From the NCBI GenBank assembly GCA_024102795.1, contig JAGFJK010000075.1, positions 1 to 64,000 on the forward strand: DNA of 64,000 bases, given 5' to 3'. Source of the DNA: Pirellulaceae bacterium (GTDB lineage Bacteria > Planctomycetota > Planctomycetia > Pirellulales > Pirellulaceae). The position numbers and the translations under genes were made by a program. The notes beneath the pieces are model-generated. The model searched no databases and had not been told where the DNA came from. It was given only the letters and a program-made list of their open reading frames with translations. This document shows, piece by piece, positions 28,315 to 37,373 of this stretch (position 1 is its first letter; every line of letters starts with the position of its first letter).

Positions 28315-28763
28315 CATCCGAGTGTCTCGTCGGCGTCAGGGTCCAGTTCATCATATCGCGCGTAGTCCTCGCGAAAGACCTGCACGATTTCACTGCCGAC
28401 GATTTCGTAATGATCTTCCATCTGATGGTGAAAAGCAATGATCTCATCCGGCCGCCGCAGGTTGATTCCCCAGCAGGCATCAGCGCTGGAAGACCCGAAA
28501 AACAGAAACGGACGGAGATCCGGCGTCTTCCATGCGGTCCACAGGTGTCTTGTGACGCTCACCAGCGACCCGATGAAATCCTCGTCGGTCAGCGAGAAGA
28601 GGTACTTTGCGTTGCCCTTGTCTTCGCGGAAACCGTCACAGATCAGGTAGAGCTCGCGCAGTTGGGCGGGAAGCCGAACGCCAAGTTGCGACTCGGCATC
28701 GGTGATCGCAGCCTCCGTAGCGGGAGGCGAGAATCGGGCGTGCGGAAAGAGTGTTCGGAGCAT
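28314..28763 (-). CDS. SMI1/KNR4 (SUKH) family protein
   Basis: 149 residues. The SUKH pattern is visible: ITDAESQLGVRLPAQLRELY near the start, the LYLICDGF turn, a central 'FLFFGSSSADACWGINL' and the closing acidic strand. SUKH proteins are often immunity partners of secreted or contact-dependent toxins, but many are orphans of unknown role. No toxin gene is intact next to it. The gene is bounded by two 54-bp repeats and lies upstream of a small membrane-protein gene on the same strand, which gives it the look of a mobile cassette. Confidence 0.85.
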   Translation of the reverse strand: MLRTLFPHARFSPPATEAAITDAESQLGVRLPAQLRELYLICDGFREDKGNAKYLFSLTDEDFIGSLVSVTRHLWTAWKTPDLRPFLFFGSSSADACWGINLRRPDEIIAFHHQMEDHYEIVGSEIVQVFREDYARYDELDPDADETLG

Positions 28764-28801
28764 CGATTCTTGAGCCGACGAACGACAGCGGTAACGGGGC
28801 C

Positions 28802-28856
28802 GGGAGTACGCTTTGCCGAGCGACGCGAGCCGGCTGGCCCATTCCGGCTCGCGTTT
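28802..28856. repeat. 54-bp repeat, copy beta
   Basis: Begins gggagtacgctttgccgagc, matching copy alpha with a few substitutions. It also has the internal cgagccgg / ccggctcg stem. An outer pair, gcggtaacg just upstream (28789-28797) and cgtttaccgc (28851-28860), extends the palindrome. That extension is not seen at copy alpha. Confidence 0.7.
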
Positions 28857-28877
28857 ACCGCAGACTTCAGTCCGTCG

Positions 28878-28981
28878 CTATCGACGTCGTTTCCAGTACC
28901 CCGGACGGCGCTTCGCATGTGCGATGGCAATGACGTACAGACGCTCACCGTCCTCACGATTGGATGAAAGTCAACTCGCAT
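28878..28981 (-). pseudogene. Remnant of a ParE/RelE-type toxin gene
   Basis: On the minus strand an ATG at 28981 encodes MRVDFHPI, a typical start of ParE toxins. The frame then breaks. About 24 bases on, in another frame, the last 26 codons read [20 protein letters not shown] and end YWKRRR, the classic ParE C-terminus. The middle ~60 codons are missing, so the gene is an internally deleted remnant. Just upstream, a short overlapping frame ends VRKRLRDRVGLDDAS with its stop across the toxin ATG, as expected for an antitoxin gene end, but it too is interrupted upstream by a stop codon. The rest of 28764-29376 holds copy beta and no further gene I can support. Confidence 0.7.
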
Positions 28982-29376
28982 CATCGAGTCCAACTCGATC
29001 ACGAAGCCGTTTGCGTACTTCTGACCAGGGTTACGTCGTCACTGCGCCGGTATCAAGTCGATTAGCGACCGAGAGTTTAGCTGCAGCAGTCCTGACGGAA
29101 GTGTAGTCAGACATTTTCACAATCCTCCGGCTGCATTGGAGCGGGCCGAACATATATTACACCAACCGCTGCCTGATCCGCAGCTTGAATAGACGCAGGC
29201 ATTCTGCGGTGCCGCACGCTGGAAAGTCAAGTTTTTTTCCCGGTGTTGTCGCTCGGGCGGCGGCTGGGATGCCGGGCCGGTTGCCGCTAAACTGAAGGAT
29301 TCCGCGGAGGAGGCCTGCGCCCGCTCAAAGGGCGCCGGCGCCTTCCACAGGCACAGGCTGGGATTCGAGGTGCGAT

Positions 29377-32298
29377 ATGCAGCGGACGAACGTGGCCGCC
29401 ATGCTGGTGCTGGTCACCGCTCTGACGGGAATCACCGCGGCCGAAGATCCCGGCTCGCCGGAGTTCTTCGAAGCCCGCATCCGGCCAATGCTGATCAAGC
29501 ATTGCTACGAATGCCACTCGGCTGAGTCCCAGGAGCTGAAGGGTAACCTGCGCGTCGATTCGGCGGCCGGGTTGCGGCGGGGCGGCGATTCCGGTCCGGC
29601 CGTGGTTCCCGGCAAACCCGAGGAAAGCCCGCTGCTCGACGCCCTGCGGTACGACGGCTTTGAAATGCCGCCGGCCGGCCGGCTGCCGGAGGCGATCGTG
29701 CGCGACTTCGAACAGTGGATCAAGTCGGGCGCTGTCGATCCGCGACCCGAAGCGGCCGACAACGCTCCGCCCAAGGTCCAGCAGACGATCGACCTGGAGG
29801 CGGGCCGGCGGTTCTGGGCCTTCCGCCCCGTGGTGCGCCACGAGCGGCCGGTGGTCCGCGACTCGGACTGGCCGGCCAGCGACATCGACGCCTTTGTGCT
29901 GGCCCGGCTCGAAGCCGCCGGCCTCGCGCCGGCACCCGATGCCGACCGCCGCACGTTGATCCGGCGGCTGTACTTTGACGTCGTCGGTTTGCCGCCCACA
30001 CCGGAGGAAGTGCGGGCGTTTGTCGAGGACGAATCGGAGGGAGCGATCGAGCGGGTCGTGGACCGGTTGCTCGGTTCGCGCGAGTTCGGCGTGCACTGGG
30101 GCCGCCACTGGCTGGACGTGGCCCGCTACGCCGACTCCAACGGTGGCGACTTCAACGCCACCTTCCACGACGCCTGGAAGTACCGCGATTATGTGATCCG
30201 CTCGGTGAACGAGGACAAGCCGTTCGACCAGTTCGTGCGCGAGCAGATCGCGGGCGACCTGCTGCCGGCCGAGAGCGACGTGCAGCGCGAGGAGCAGCTC
30301 GTGGCCACCGGCTTCCTGATGATCGGCGCCAAGATGCTCAGCGAACGCGACAAGCAAAAGCTGACCATGGACGTGGTGGACGAGCAGGTGAACACGGTCG
30401 GCCAGGCGTTCCTCGGCCTGACGCTCGGTTGCGCCCGCTGCCACGATCACAAGTTCGACCCGATCCCGACGCGCGACTATTACGCCCTGGCCGGGATCTT
30501 CCGCAGCACGGAAACCTTGCGCGGCGAAAGCCAGGAGTACGTCTCGACCTGGCCCCGGCGAGCGTTGCCGGCGCCGCGGGAGCAGGTCGCCGCGCTGGAA
30601 GCGCACGAAGCCGCCAAGAAGCAGTTGCAGGCCGAGATCAAGCAATCCCGGCTGCGGCAGGACCAGCTTGCCAAGCAGGTGGCCGCGCTGCGGGCGGGCG
30701 AGCGGGCCGTGGTCGTGGACAATGCCCAGGCCCGGCTGACCGGTGTCTGGAAAGCCTCGACGTTCTCGCCCACCTTCGTCGGCGAAGGCTACATCCACGA
30801 CGACCAGTCGGAGAAGGGCGAGAAGTTCGCCGAATTCACGCTGGCCGTTCCCGCCACCGCCACCTACGACGTGCAGTTGTCGTATACCGTCGGCGGAAAC
30901 CGGGCCACCAACGTGCCGATCAGCATCAAGCACGCGGAGGCCGAGGTGGAGGTGCAGTTGAATCAGCGCCAGCAGCCGCCGATCGACAACCTGTACGCCT
31001 CGGTCGGCCAGTTTCCCTTCCGCCAGGACCAACCGGCGGTGGTGACGATCGCCACGCGCGACACCGAGGGCTACGTGATTGTGGACGCCGTGCGGCTGGT
31101 CGAGTTGGACGAGAACGGCAAGCCGGTGATTGCCGAGGCCAGCGAGCCGAGCGACGAGATGAAGTCGGCCGAGGAAGCCCAGCGACAGAGTGCCGCGGAA
31201 CTGAAACAATTGGAAGCCGACCTCAAGCAACTCGAAGCGGCCGCCCCGCCGCCCTTGCCCACGGCGTTTGCGGTGACGGAGGCCGAGTCGATCGGCGATT
31301 GCGAGATCTGCGTTCGCGGCGAGCACCAGAATCTGGGGCCGAAGGTGCCGCGCGGCGTGCTGCAAGTCGCCGCGTCGAACGACCCGCCGCAGTTCAGCCC
31401 GAGCGAGAGCGGTCGCCGCGAACTGGCCGACTGGCTGGCCAGCCCCGACAACCCGCTGACGGCGCGGGTCTACGTCAACCGGGTCTGGCATCATTTGCTT
31501 GGCCGAGGCATCGTGGCCAGCGTGGACAACTTCGGACAGCTTGGCGACCGGCCCACGCATCCGGAGTTGCTCGATCGCCTGGCGGCCGACTTCATCCGCG
31601 ACGGCTGGTCCACCCGGCAACTGGTCCGCCAGATCGTGCTCAGCCGCGTCTATCGTCTCAGCAGCCGGCACGACGAAGCGGCCTGGAACGCCGATCCCGA
31701 AAACCGGCTGCTCTGGCGCGCTCATCGCCGCCGCCTGCCCGCCGAGGCGATTCGGGACGGTATGCTGGCGATCAGCGGCCGGTTGGACCTGTCGCCCGGC
31801 GGTTCGCCCGTGCCGGGACTCGGCACGCTGGTGACGCAGAACACGTCGGAACAGGAGAAGTTCGCGCCGGCGGGATCGCTGCGGCGCAGCGCCTACTTGC
31901 CGATCATCCGCGCCGAGCTGCCGGCGATTCTGGCCGTGTTCGACTTTGCCGACCCCGACCTGGTCACGGGACGCCGGGCCGTGACCAACGTGCCCGCTCA
32001 GGCGCTGCTGCTGCTGAACAGCCCGTTCGTGATGGAGCAGGCGGAGAAGGCGGCCGCCGAGGTGCAGCGGGCCGCGTCCGATCCGCGACAGCAGGTGGTC
32101 GCAGCGTACGAGCGCGTGCTGTCGCGTCCGCCCACGGACGACGAACTGCTGCGTGCCGAGCAGTTCCTGCAAGCGGCGGCGAACGAGGTGGCCGCCCAGA
32201 ATGCGGCCGAAGGCGCCGGGCGGCAGGATCGGCCCGAACCGCTGGCCCAGTTGATTCACACTCTGTTTGCTTCCACCGAATTCCGGATGCTGAACTGA
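29377..32298 (+). CDS. PSD1-type cytochrome c protein with DUF1549 and DUF1553 domains
   Basis: 973 residues with an N-terminal signal ([23 protein letters not shown]). A planctomycete cytochrome c heme site is CYECH at residues 43-47. The DUF1549 domain follows ([31 protein letters not shown]) with a second CxxCH ([11 protein letters not shown]) near residue 351. About 260 residues with a helical stretch and a carbohydrate-binding-like beta segment (near 440-580) come next. The C-terminal DUF1553 domain contains [21 protein letters not shown] (in part) and the [12 protein letters not shown] helix. These large exported proteins are a planctomycete and verrucomicrobial hallmark; the reaction is unproven. 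The DUF1501 gene starts 4 bases after the stop, forming the standard pair. Confidence 0.92.
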   Translation: MQRTNVAAMLVLVTALTGITAAEDPGSPEFFEARIRPMLIKHCYECHSAESQELKGNLRVDSAAGLRRGGDSGPAVVPGKPEESPLLDALRYDGFEMPPAGRLPEAIVRDFEQWIKSGAVDPRPEAADNAPPKVQQTIDLEAGRRFWAFRPVVRHERPVVRDSDWPASDIDAFVLARLEAAGLAPAPDADRRTLIRRLYFDVVGLPPTPEEVRAFVEDESEGAIERVVDRLLGSREFGVHWGRHWLDVARYADSNGGDFNATFHDAWKYRDYVIRSVNEDKPFDQFVREQIAGDLLPAESDVQREEQLVATGFLMIGAKMLSERDKQKLTMDVVDEQVNTVGQAFLGLTLGCARCHDHKFDPIPTRDYYALAGIFRSTETLRGESQEYVSTWPRRALPAPREQVAALEAHEAAKKQLQAEIKQSRLRQDQLAKQVAALRAGERAVVVDNAQARLTGVWKASTFSPTFVGEGYIHDDQSEKGEKFAEFTLAVPATATYDVQLSYTVGGNRATNVPISIKHAEAEVEVQLNQRQQPPIDNLYASVGQFPFRQDQPAVVTIATRDTEGYVIVDAVRLVELDENGKPVIAEASEPSDEMKSAEEAQRQSAAELKQLEADLKQLEAAAPPPLPTAFAVTEAESIGDCEICVRGEHQNLGPKVPRGVLQVAASNDPPQFSPSESGRRELADWLASPDNPLTARVYVNRVWHHLLGRGIVASVDNFGQLGDRPTHPELLDRLAADFIRDGWSTRQLVRQIVLSRVYRLSSRHDEAAWNADPENRLLWRAHRRRLPAEAIRDGMLAISGRLDLSPGGSPVPGLGTLVTQNTSEQEKFAPAGSLRRSAYLPIIRAELPAILAVFDFADPDLVTGRRAVTNVPAQALLLLNSPFVMEQAEKAAAEVQRAASDPRQQVVAAYERVLSRPPTDDELLRAEQFLQAAANEVAAQNAAEGAGRQDRPEPLAQLIHTLFASTEFRMLN

Positions 32299-32302
32299 TC
32301 CC

Positions 32303-33685
32303 ATGAAACGCACAACTTCCCGCCGCGACCTGTTGAAACTTTCGGCCTTGGGACTGGGCGGACTGACACTCAGCGGTCTGCCTGCCGCGCTGGTGCGCGC
32401 CGCCGGCTCCGCGGCACCTCAGCAGCCGCATCATGCGCCGCGAGCACGACGAGTGATCTTTCTGTTCATGCACGGCGGACCGAGCCAGGTGGACCTGTTC
32501 GATTACAAGCCGAAACTGCAGGAGGACGACGGCAAGCAGTTGCCGTTCGAACCGGCCAAGAATATCAACGCCAAGCCCAAGCTGCTCAAGAGCCCCTGGA
32601 AGTTCGCCCAGCATGGCGAGTCCGGGCTGTGGGTCTCGGAGCTGTTGCCGCACATTGCCCGGCACGCGGACGACTTGTGCGTCATCCGCTCGATGCACAG
32701 CCGAGGCCAATCGCACGGCCAGGCCGTGTCGATGCTGCACACGGGCAGCGATAACCTGGTGCGGCCTTCGGTCGGCGCCTGGGTGTCGTTCGGACTGGGA
32801 ACCGACAACCCGGACCTGCCGGCGTTTGTCTCGATCAGCCCGGCCAGCGGCCACGGCGGTCCGCGCAACTACGGCAGCGCGTTTCTGCCGGCCATGCACC
32901 AGGCCACCACGATCGGCCACTCGGGCACGCTGGGCAACGCCCGCATCGACTACCTGGGTAACCCGCGGCTGGCCGCGGACGATCAGCGGCGGCAGATCGA
33001 GCTGCTGCAGGCGATGAACCGGGACCATCTGGAACGAACCGAGCGGGACGAACAGATCGAGGGGGCGATCGAGTCGGTGGATCTGGCTTATCGCATGCAG
33101 AACGCCGCTCCCGAAGTGCTGGACCTGCAGCGCGAGTCGAAGCAGGTTCACGAACTGTACGGCATCGGCCAGCCGAACACGGACAATTTCGGCCGCCAAT
33201 GCCTGCTGGCTCGCCGCCTGATCGAAAGCGGCGTGCGGTACGTCGAGGTGTCCACCGGCAACAAGTGGGACCAGCACGGGAATCTGAAATCGGGCCACGA
33301 AAAGAACGCCCTGCTGACCGACCAGCCAATCGCCGGACTGCTGGCCGACCTGAAGGCCCGCGGCATGCTCGAAGACACGCTGGTCGTCTGGGGCGGCGAA
33401 TTCGGCCGCACGCCGATCGCCCAGGGCGACAACGGCCGCGACCACAACCCGCAAGGCTTCACGATGTGGATGGCTGGCGGCGGTGCGAAGGCCGGGTTTG
33501 CCTATGGCAACACGGACGAGTACGGATATTACGCCGTCGAGAACCGCGTGCACATGCACGACCTGCATGCCACGATGCTCTGGCTGCTGGGGCTGGACCA
33601 CGAACGATTGACGTACCGCTACGCCGGTCGCGATTTCCGGCTGACCGACGTCTATGGCTCCGTGGTCCACGACCTGATGGCCTGA
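32303..33685 (+). CDS. DUF1501 family exported protein
   Basis: 460 residues with a twin-arginine-like leader ([20 protein letters not shown]). The body matches DUF1501: [55 protein letters not shown] and [20 protein letters not shown] (in part). The fold is related to sulfatases and phosphatases (HGGPSQVD and the GRDH segment hold candidate metal ligands), but there is no formylglycine motif. It is always found beside PSD1/DUF1549 genes, here 4 bases downstream, so the two products probably act together in the periplasm. The biochemical role is unknown. Confidence 0.92.
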   Translation: MKRTTSRRDLLKLSALGLGGLTLSGLPAALVRAAGSAAPQQPHHAPRARRVIFLFMHGGPSQVDLFDYKPKLQEDDGKQLPFEPAKNINAKPKLLKSPWKFAQHGESGLWVSELLPHIARHADDLCVIRSMHSRGQSHGQAVSMLHTGSDNLVRPSVGAWVSFGLGTDNPDLPAFVSISPASGHGGPRNYGSAFLPAMHQATTIGHSGTLGNARIDYLGNPRLAADDQRRQIELLQAMNRDHLERTERDEQIEGAIESVDLAYRMQNAAPEVLDLQRESKQVHELYGIGQPNTDNFGRQCLLARRLIESGVRYVEVSTGNKWDQHGNLKSGHEKNALLTDQPIAGLLADLKARGMLEDTLVVWGGEFGRTPIAQGDNGRDHNPQGFTMWMAGGGAKAGFAYGNTDEYGYYAVENRVHMHDLHATMLWLLGLDHERLTYRYAGRDFRLTDVYGSVVHDLMA

Positions 33686-33822
33686 AACGGGGTGCGAACA
33701 TTTTGCCAGACCCTTGGCAAAACCTTCCAGCCCGCCGTCCAGACGGACAACAACGGCTGCGGCGACTGCAGATTCTGCTGCTGCGTGAAATAGGGAATAT
33801 CCGCTACCTTTAGTGAGTACCC

Positions 33823-34336
33823 CGCAATCTCCTTCTGGCTCCCTCCTCGCGTCGGGCTCGTGCAGCTTATAAGTCTTTCGCCAGCAAGATTCAGGATCTT
33901 TTGGTTGACTATTCGATCCGGTTTCCGAACCGGCGCGGGACACCCCACAAATCACTTCTGGCTCCCTCCCCGCTTCGGGGAGGGCTGGGGAGGGGCTCTT
34001 CTGGCACTTCCAAACTCAACCCGCGCTCAACAGTTCCGCTCAATTATCAGCTGAACGCATACATACGGTCCCGGAATCCAAACCCGAATCACGACGCGTT
34101 CGCGTGCCTTCCAGTCCATTCTGCGCGTTGAACACTTGGTTGACCGGTCTAACCCCGCAGGCCCCTCCCCAGCCCTCCCCGAAGCGGGGAGGGAGCCAGA
34201 GGGATTTCAGGGGGGGCTCGCTCGCCGAAGCGGAGGCCGGAGTAAGCTTCCCTCGCTTGTAGCGACAAATTCCCTCGACAAAACAACTTATAAGCTGCAC
34301 GACCTCGAAGCGGGGAGTGAGCCAGAGGGATCAAGG
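33823..34336 (+). repeat. Modular inverted-repeat element R2
   Basis: The left end is a partial GC block, then ctcgtgcagcttataag. The left arm is of the 'B' type: it runs through gattcaggatc, ttgactattcgatccgg and ccccacaaatcacttctgg to the GC-rich hairpin block near 33960-33997. The asymmetric centre (~34000-34157) has the same orientation as in R4. The right arm is of the 'A' type and ends aacttataagctgcacgacctc (34287-34307 region), followed by another short GC block. The element lies between the DUF1501 gene and the 3' end of the Lgt-like gene. The rest of 33686-34453 holds no gene I can support. Confidence 0.8.
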
Positions 34337-34453
34337 TGGATTGCTCCGCAGTCGCCGCATCCGCTCTTTTGTACTTGCTAGTTTGCTACAAGCAGTTGCA
34401 ACTTCAAAACTCGTGCTTCGGGCTACATTTGAATCCCAAGTTGCGAAGAGACC

Positions 34454-35215
34454 CTACGTCGCGGGCGATCCGTCGCTGTTCACTTTCGCCTGCAGCACCA
34501 GGTGCTCTCGTTTCAGCGCCCGGGCGTCGCGCAGCCAGAGCGCGGCGAACAGGACGGCCAGCAGCAGCGCGGCCCACTGGTATCCGGTCAGGCCCCACAG
34601 CAGCCGAGCTTCGGGCCGGATAAACTCCGTGGCGAAGCGGTATGCCAGGTAGCTCAGCAGATAGAGTTTGATCAACTGCCCGCGAAACCAGCCGCCGCGC
34701 GCGAGCCCAACCAGGACCAGCGCCGCGGCGGCGTGAAACGCGGCTTCGTACAACTGCGTGGGATGGCGAGCGGCCAGCGGGTCGTCGGCGGCCGTGGGAA
34801 ACGCCACGCCCCACGGCAGCGATGTGGGTGTGCCGTAACAGCAGCCGGCCTGGAAGCAGGCCAGCCGCCCGATCGCCACCGCCACGGCGACCGGTACCGC
34901 GAATGTGTCGCCCGTGCGGACGCGAATGTCCAGCGCCCACTTGGCCAGTTCGACGCCGAAGTAGCCGCCCACGATACCGCACATGATCGTCTTGCCGTGC
35001 GAAAGCCAGGCGGCACCGCTGAGCAGGCCTTCCCAGTCCGACAGGACAAACGGCAGCTTGGCTCCGATCATCGCGCCGCAGAACGCTCCCACCCCGATCC
35101 CCAGCTTCTGCCAGCCCGCCAGCGGCAGCGACCTTTGCGACCGCCGCAACAGCACGGTGCAGGTCGCCAGCGCGACGAGCATGGTCACGGTGTATGGCAG
35201 ATCAACGGCCGGCAT
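34454..35215 (-). CDS. Lgt-like (prolipoprotein diacylglyceryl transferase family) membrane protein
   Basis: 253 residues with about seven hydrophobic segments. Lgt landmarks are present but modified: SHGKTIMCGIVGG (His73, normally HGG), the signature GRLACFQAGCCYG (residues 116-128, where Lgt has GR..NF.N.E), HPTQLYEA (151-158) and RFATEFIRPE. The Asn of the signature is replaced by Cys, so this is a divergent subfamily and may not make lipoproteins. The start is the ATG at 35215, which overlaps the radical SAM gene by 14 bases; the longer frame to 35284 adds an Arg-rich antisense-like tail. It likely moves or modifies a glycerolipid group together with the upstream radical SAM enzyme (inference). 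Confidence 0.78.
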   Translation of the reverse strand: MPAVDLPYTVTMLVALATCTVLLRRSQRSLPLAGWQKLGIGVGAFCGAMIGAKLPFVLSDWEGLLSGAAWLSHGKTIMCGIVGGYFGVELAKWALDIRVRTGDTFAVPVAVAVAIGRLACFQAGCCYGTPTSLPWGVAFPTAADDPLAARHPTQLYEAAFHAAAALVLVGLARGGWFRGQLIKLYLLSYLAYRFATEFIRPEARLLWGLTGYQWAALLLAVLFAALWLRDARALKREHLVLQAKVNSDGSPAT

Positions 35216-36701
35216 GTTCGCTCGCCGCTTTCCGCAGCGCCGGCAACGCCACGTGGCCCGGGCGGTACAGCGTGTTATAGGCACAGAAGGGAATCACGTG
35301 CCCGCTGGGCAGCACGTGATGCGTACAGCACTTCATCAGCCGCCGCACGTCGAAGTTGTAGGCGTCCAGGAACGAGGTGATCGTCAGCCGGAACAGGTCG
35401 GTGGCGCCCAGTTGTTCGGCCAGCACACCGGCGAAGAACTGCGAGCCGTCCGCCGCCGCTTCACGTTCCGCTTTCGCGTCTCTTTCCACCTCCGGCCCAC
35501 ACACTGCCTCCGCGCCGCTCACGATCTGCAGGCCGCCCACTGTCTCCGGGCCACACTGGCCGCCGCAGCAGGCCTGGCGGCTGAGATACTGCGCGATCAA
35601 CCGGCGGGCCTGGCCGCGAGTGAAACAGATGCCGTTGGCCAGCAGGTCGAAGTTCTGGCGAGCGTCGATGAAGCGGTTCAGCGGCACGACCGTGCCGCCG
35701 GTTCGCCAGGCCAACGCGATGCTGTGGCAGTTGGGATGAGCGCACGGCAGCGGCAGGAAATCATCCGGCTGGAACAGCCCGGCGGTTTGCCGAGCGATCC
35801 CCTGGATGACGTCGGGAAACGTGATCCGCCGCTCCAACTGCTGCGGCAGGTAGTAGCGGCCCGAATAGGTCGCCGGCTGGAAGTTCATGCCCGTGATCCA
35901 CGGCCGCTCGACGGCCAGTTGCACCAGCGGTCCCAGTTGGTCGTCGTTCACGCCGCCCTGCAAGGTGACGGCCAGCGTGACGTGCAGGTCGGCCTGGCCG
36001 AGCAGTTCCAGGGCGCGGAGCTTGGTCTCCAGCAACCGCTCGCCGCGCAGTTGCAGCGACACGTCGTCGTTCAATCCATCCAGTTGAAAGTAGATCTCCA
36101 GCCGCTGGCGATGGCGGGCCAGCGACTCGACCAGCGCCGGGTCGTGGGCCAGGCGGATGCCGTTGGTATTGATCTGGACGTAGTCGATCGGCTGCGCCAG
36201 GGCGTACTCCAGCACCTCGCTGAATTGCGGGTGAATCGTCGGCTCGCCGCCCGACAACTGCAGCACTTCCGGCCGCCCCTCGACCGCCACCAGCCGGTCG
36301 ATCGCCCGCCGGCAGTCGTCCAGCGAAACGTGCTGGCCGCCGGGCGAACTGGCGGCGTAGCACAGCGGGCAGGTCAGGTTGCAGGACGACGTCAGCTCGA
36401 CCAGCCCGATGCAGGTGTGCTGTTCGTGCTCGGTGCACAATCCGCAGTCGAACGGGCAGCCGCGATCCGGGTCGATGCCGTGTTCGACGGGCTCCTTGGC
36501 CGGCACCGCGTACTCGTTCCGGTCGTAGTACGCCACGTCCGAACAGACAAAATCTTCCCGTTCGCCGTGTTCCGGGCACCGCTTGCGAAAGTACACTCGG
36601 CCGCCGCGGCTGATGATCTTCGCCGGCACCAGCCGATGGCAGTCGGGACAGAGGCTCTGCGTGGTGCCCAGGAAACTGTAGTCGCGAAGCTGCATGGTCA
36701 T
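35202..36701 (-). CDS. Radical SAM enzyme of the Tes / MJ0619 type
   Basis: 499 residues. The radical SAM cluster motif is CNLTCPLC (Cys107, 111, 114). The N-terminal Cys-rich zone is diagnostic: SLCPDC (18, 21), RCPEHGE (42), GCPFDCGLC (82, 86, 89) and HTC (97), preceded by the family's 'VYFRKRCPEHGEREDFVCSD'. This zone matches archaeal MJ0619-like proteins, one clade of which is the tetraether lipid synthase Tes. More cysteines near the C-terminus (PCAHPNC, ACCGGQC, KCCTHHVLPSGHVIPFC) could hold auxiliary clusters. It starts at the ATG at 36701, overlapping the previous gene's stop as ATGA. The substrate is unknown; a lipid or cofactor C-C bond or methylation reaction is possible. Confidence 0.85.
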   Translation of the reverse strand: MTMQLRDYSFLGTTQSLCPDCHRLVPAKIISRGGRVYFRKRCPEHGEREDFVCSDVAYYDRNEYAVPAKEPVEHGIDPDRGCPFDCGLCTEHEQHTCIGLVELTSSCNLTCPLCYAASSPGGQHVSLDDCRRAIDRLVAVEGRPEVLQLSGGEPTIHPQFSEVLEYALAQPIDYVQINTNGIRLAHDPALVESLARHRQRLEIYFQLDGLNDDVSLQLRGERLLETKLRALELLGQADLHVTLAVTLQGGVNDDQLGPLVQLAVERPWITGMNFQPATYSGRYYLPQQLERRITFPDVIQGIARQTAGLFQPDDFLPLPCAHPNCHSIALAWRTGGTVVPLNRFIDARQNFDLLANGICFTRGQARRLIAQYLSRQACCGGQCGPETVGGLQIVSGAEAVCGPEVERDAKAEREAAADGSQFFAGVLAEQLGATDLFRLTITSFLDAYNFDVRRLMKCCTHHVLPSGHVIPFCAYNTLYRPGHVALPALRKAASEHAGR

Positions 36702-37309
36702 TTCCCGCGCTTGTTGATCCAAGTTACGGCGACGACGATGGCGGCAAGAACTCCGCCGCAAAATGTGATACACAAGAGGAGTATCGAAGCGGGAACAGGA
36801 TCCCTGCTGGGACTCGCCATCTCCACAATTGCCAGGCAGGCAAAGAAGAGTGTGATCAGCAGCGCCACGCCGATCAGGACGACAAACCCCAGGCTGGCCA
36901 GGAACGTGGTCAGTTTCTCTCCCACCGACAACGGCTGCCCTTGCGCCTTGCGGCGCAACTGGACGACAACCGTGCGGACCAGCGCCGGTGTGGACAGCAC
37001 GGCCAGCAGGATACCCAGGCCAGGCACCCACACTCCGACGCTCAAGCAGACCGCCACCAGCGTGACGACCAGCATCAGGGATTCGAGGCTGAAGGTGCGA
37101 GCCGCTTCCGCGCGCATCGGCCAGGTGACTGCGGGCGGGTCGGCGTCGTTCCGCGGCGGAGGAGGCGCCCAGCCGCAACCCGGACAGGCCGCTTCGATCG
37201 CTTCCCGCCTGGCGCCGCACTGCGGGCAAGGATTGAAAGCGGTGCGCACCGGCGGCAGTGTTGGTTCAGGAATTGCAGACTCCTGTTCGCCCGCGGAATC
37301 GTCGTTCAT
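36698..37309 (-). CDS. Zinc-ribbon membrane protein
   Basis: 203 residues. The N-terminus has a zinc ribbon, CPQCG...CPGCG (Cys28, 31, 42, 45), in a Pro-rich cytosolic region. Two helical hairpins follow, giving about four membrane segments (LMLVVTLVAVCLSVGVWVPG, FLASLGFVVLIGVALLITLF, ASILLLCITFCGGVLAAIVV). It is a common planctomycete small membrane protein type without assigned function. It overlaps the radical SAM gene by 4 bases and is the first gene of this three-gene operon. It diverges from a sulfatase gene across a 64-base promoter region. Confidence 0.7.
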   Translation of the reverse strand: MNDDSAGEQESAIPEPTLPPVRTAFNPCPQCGARREAIEAACPGCGWAPPPPRNDADPPAVTWPMRAEAARTFSLESLMLVVTLVAVCLSVGVWVPGLGILLAVLSTPALVRTVVVQLRRKAQGQPLSVGEKLTTFLASLGFVVLIGVALLITLFFACLAIVEMASPSRDPVPASILLLCITFCGGVLAAIVVAVTWINKRGK

Positions 37310-37373
37310 GTTATAACGCCCTGGGGAACAACATCAAACAACAGAGTTTGCCACCTTGGTGAACGGTGAAACC

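Noticed and set aside
28261-28856. True integron attC sites
   Set aside because: The repeats are palindromic and bracket a small gene, but the GTTRRRY / RYYYAAC core sites are not present and no integrase is in the window.
29287-32313. 1008-codon minus-strand frame over the first PSD1 gene
   Set aside because: The plus strand encodes clear CYECH, DUF1549 and DUF1553 motifs; the minus frame is a composition shadow.
34502-37316. Long plus-strand frames over the Lgt-like / radical SAM operon
   Set aside because: The minus strand carries the Fe-S, Lgt and zinc-ribbon motifs with coupled stops and starts; the plus frames have none.
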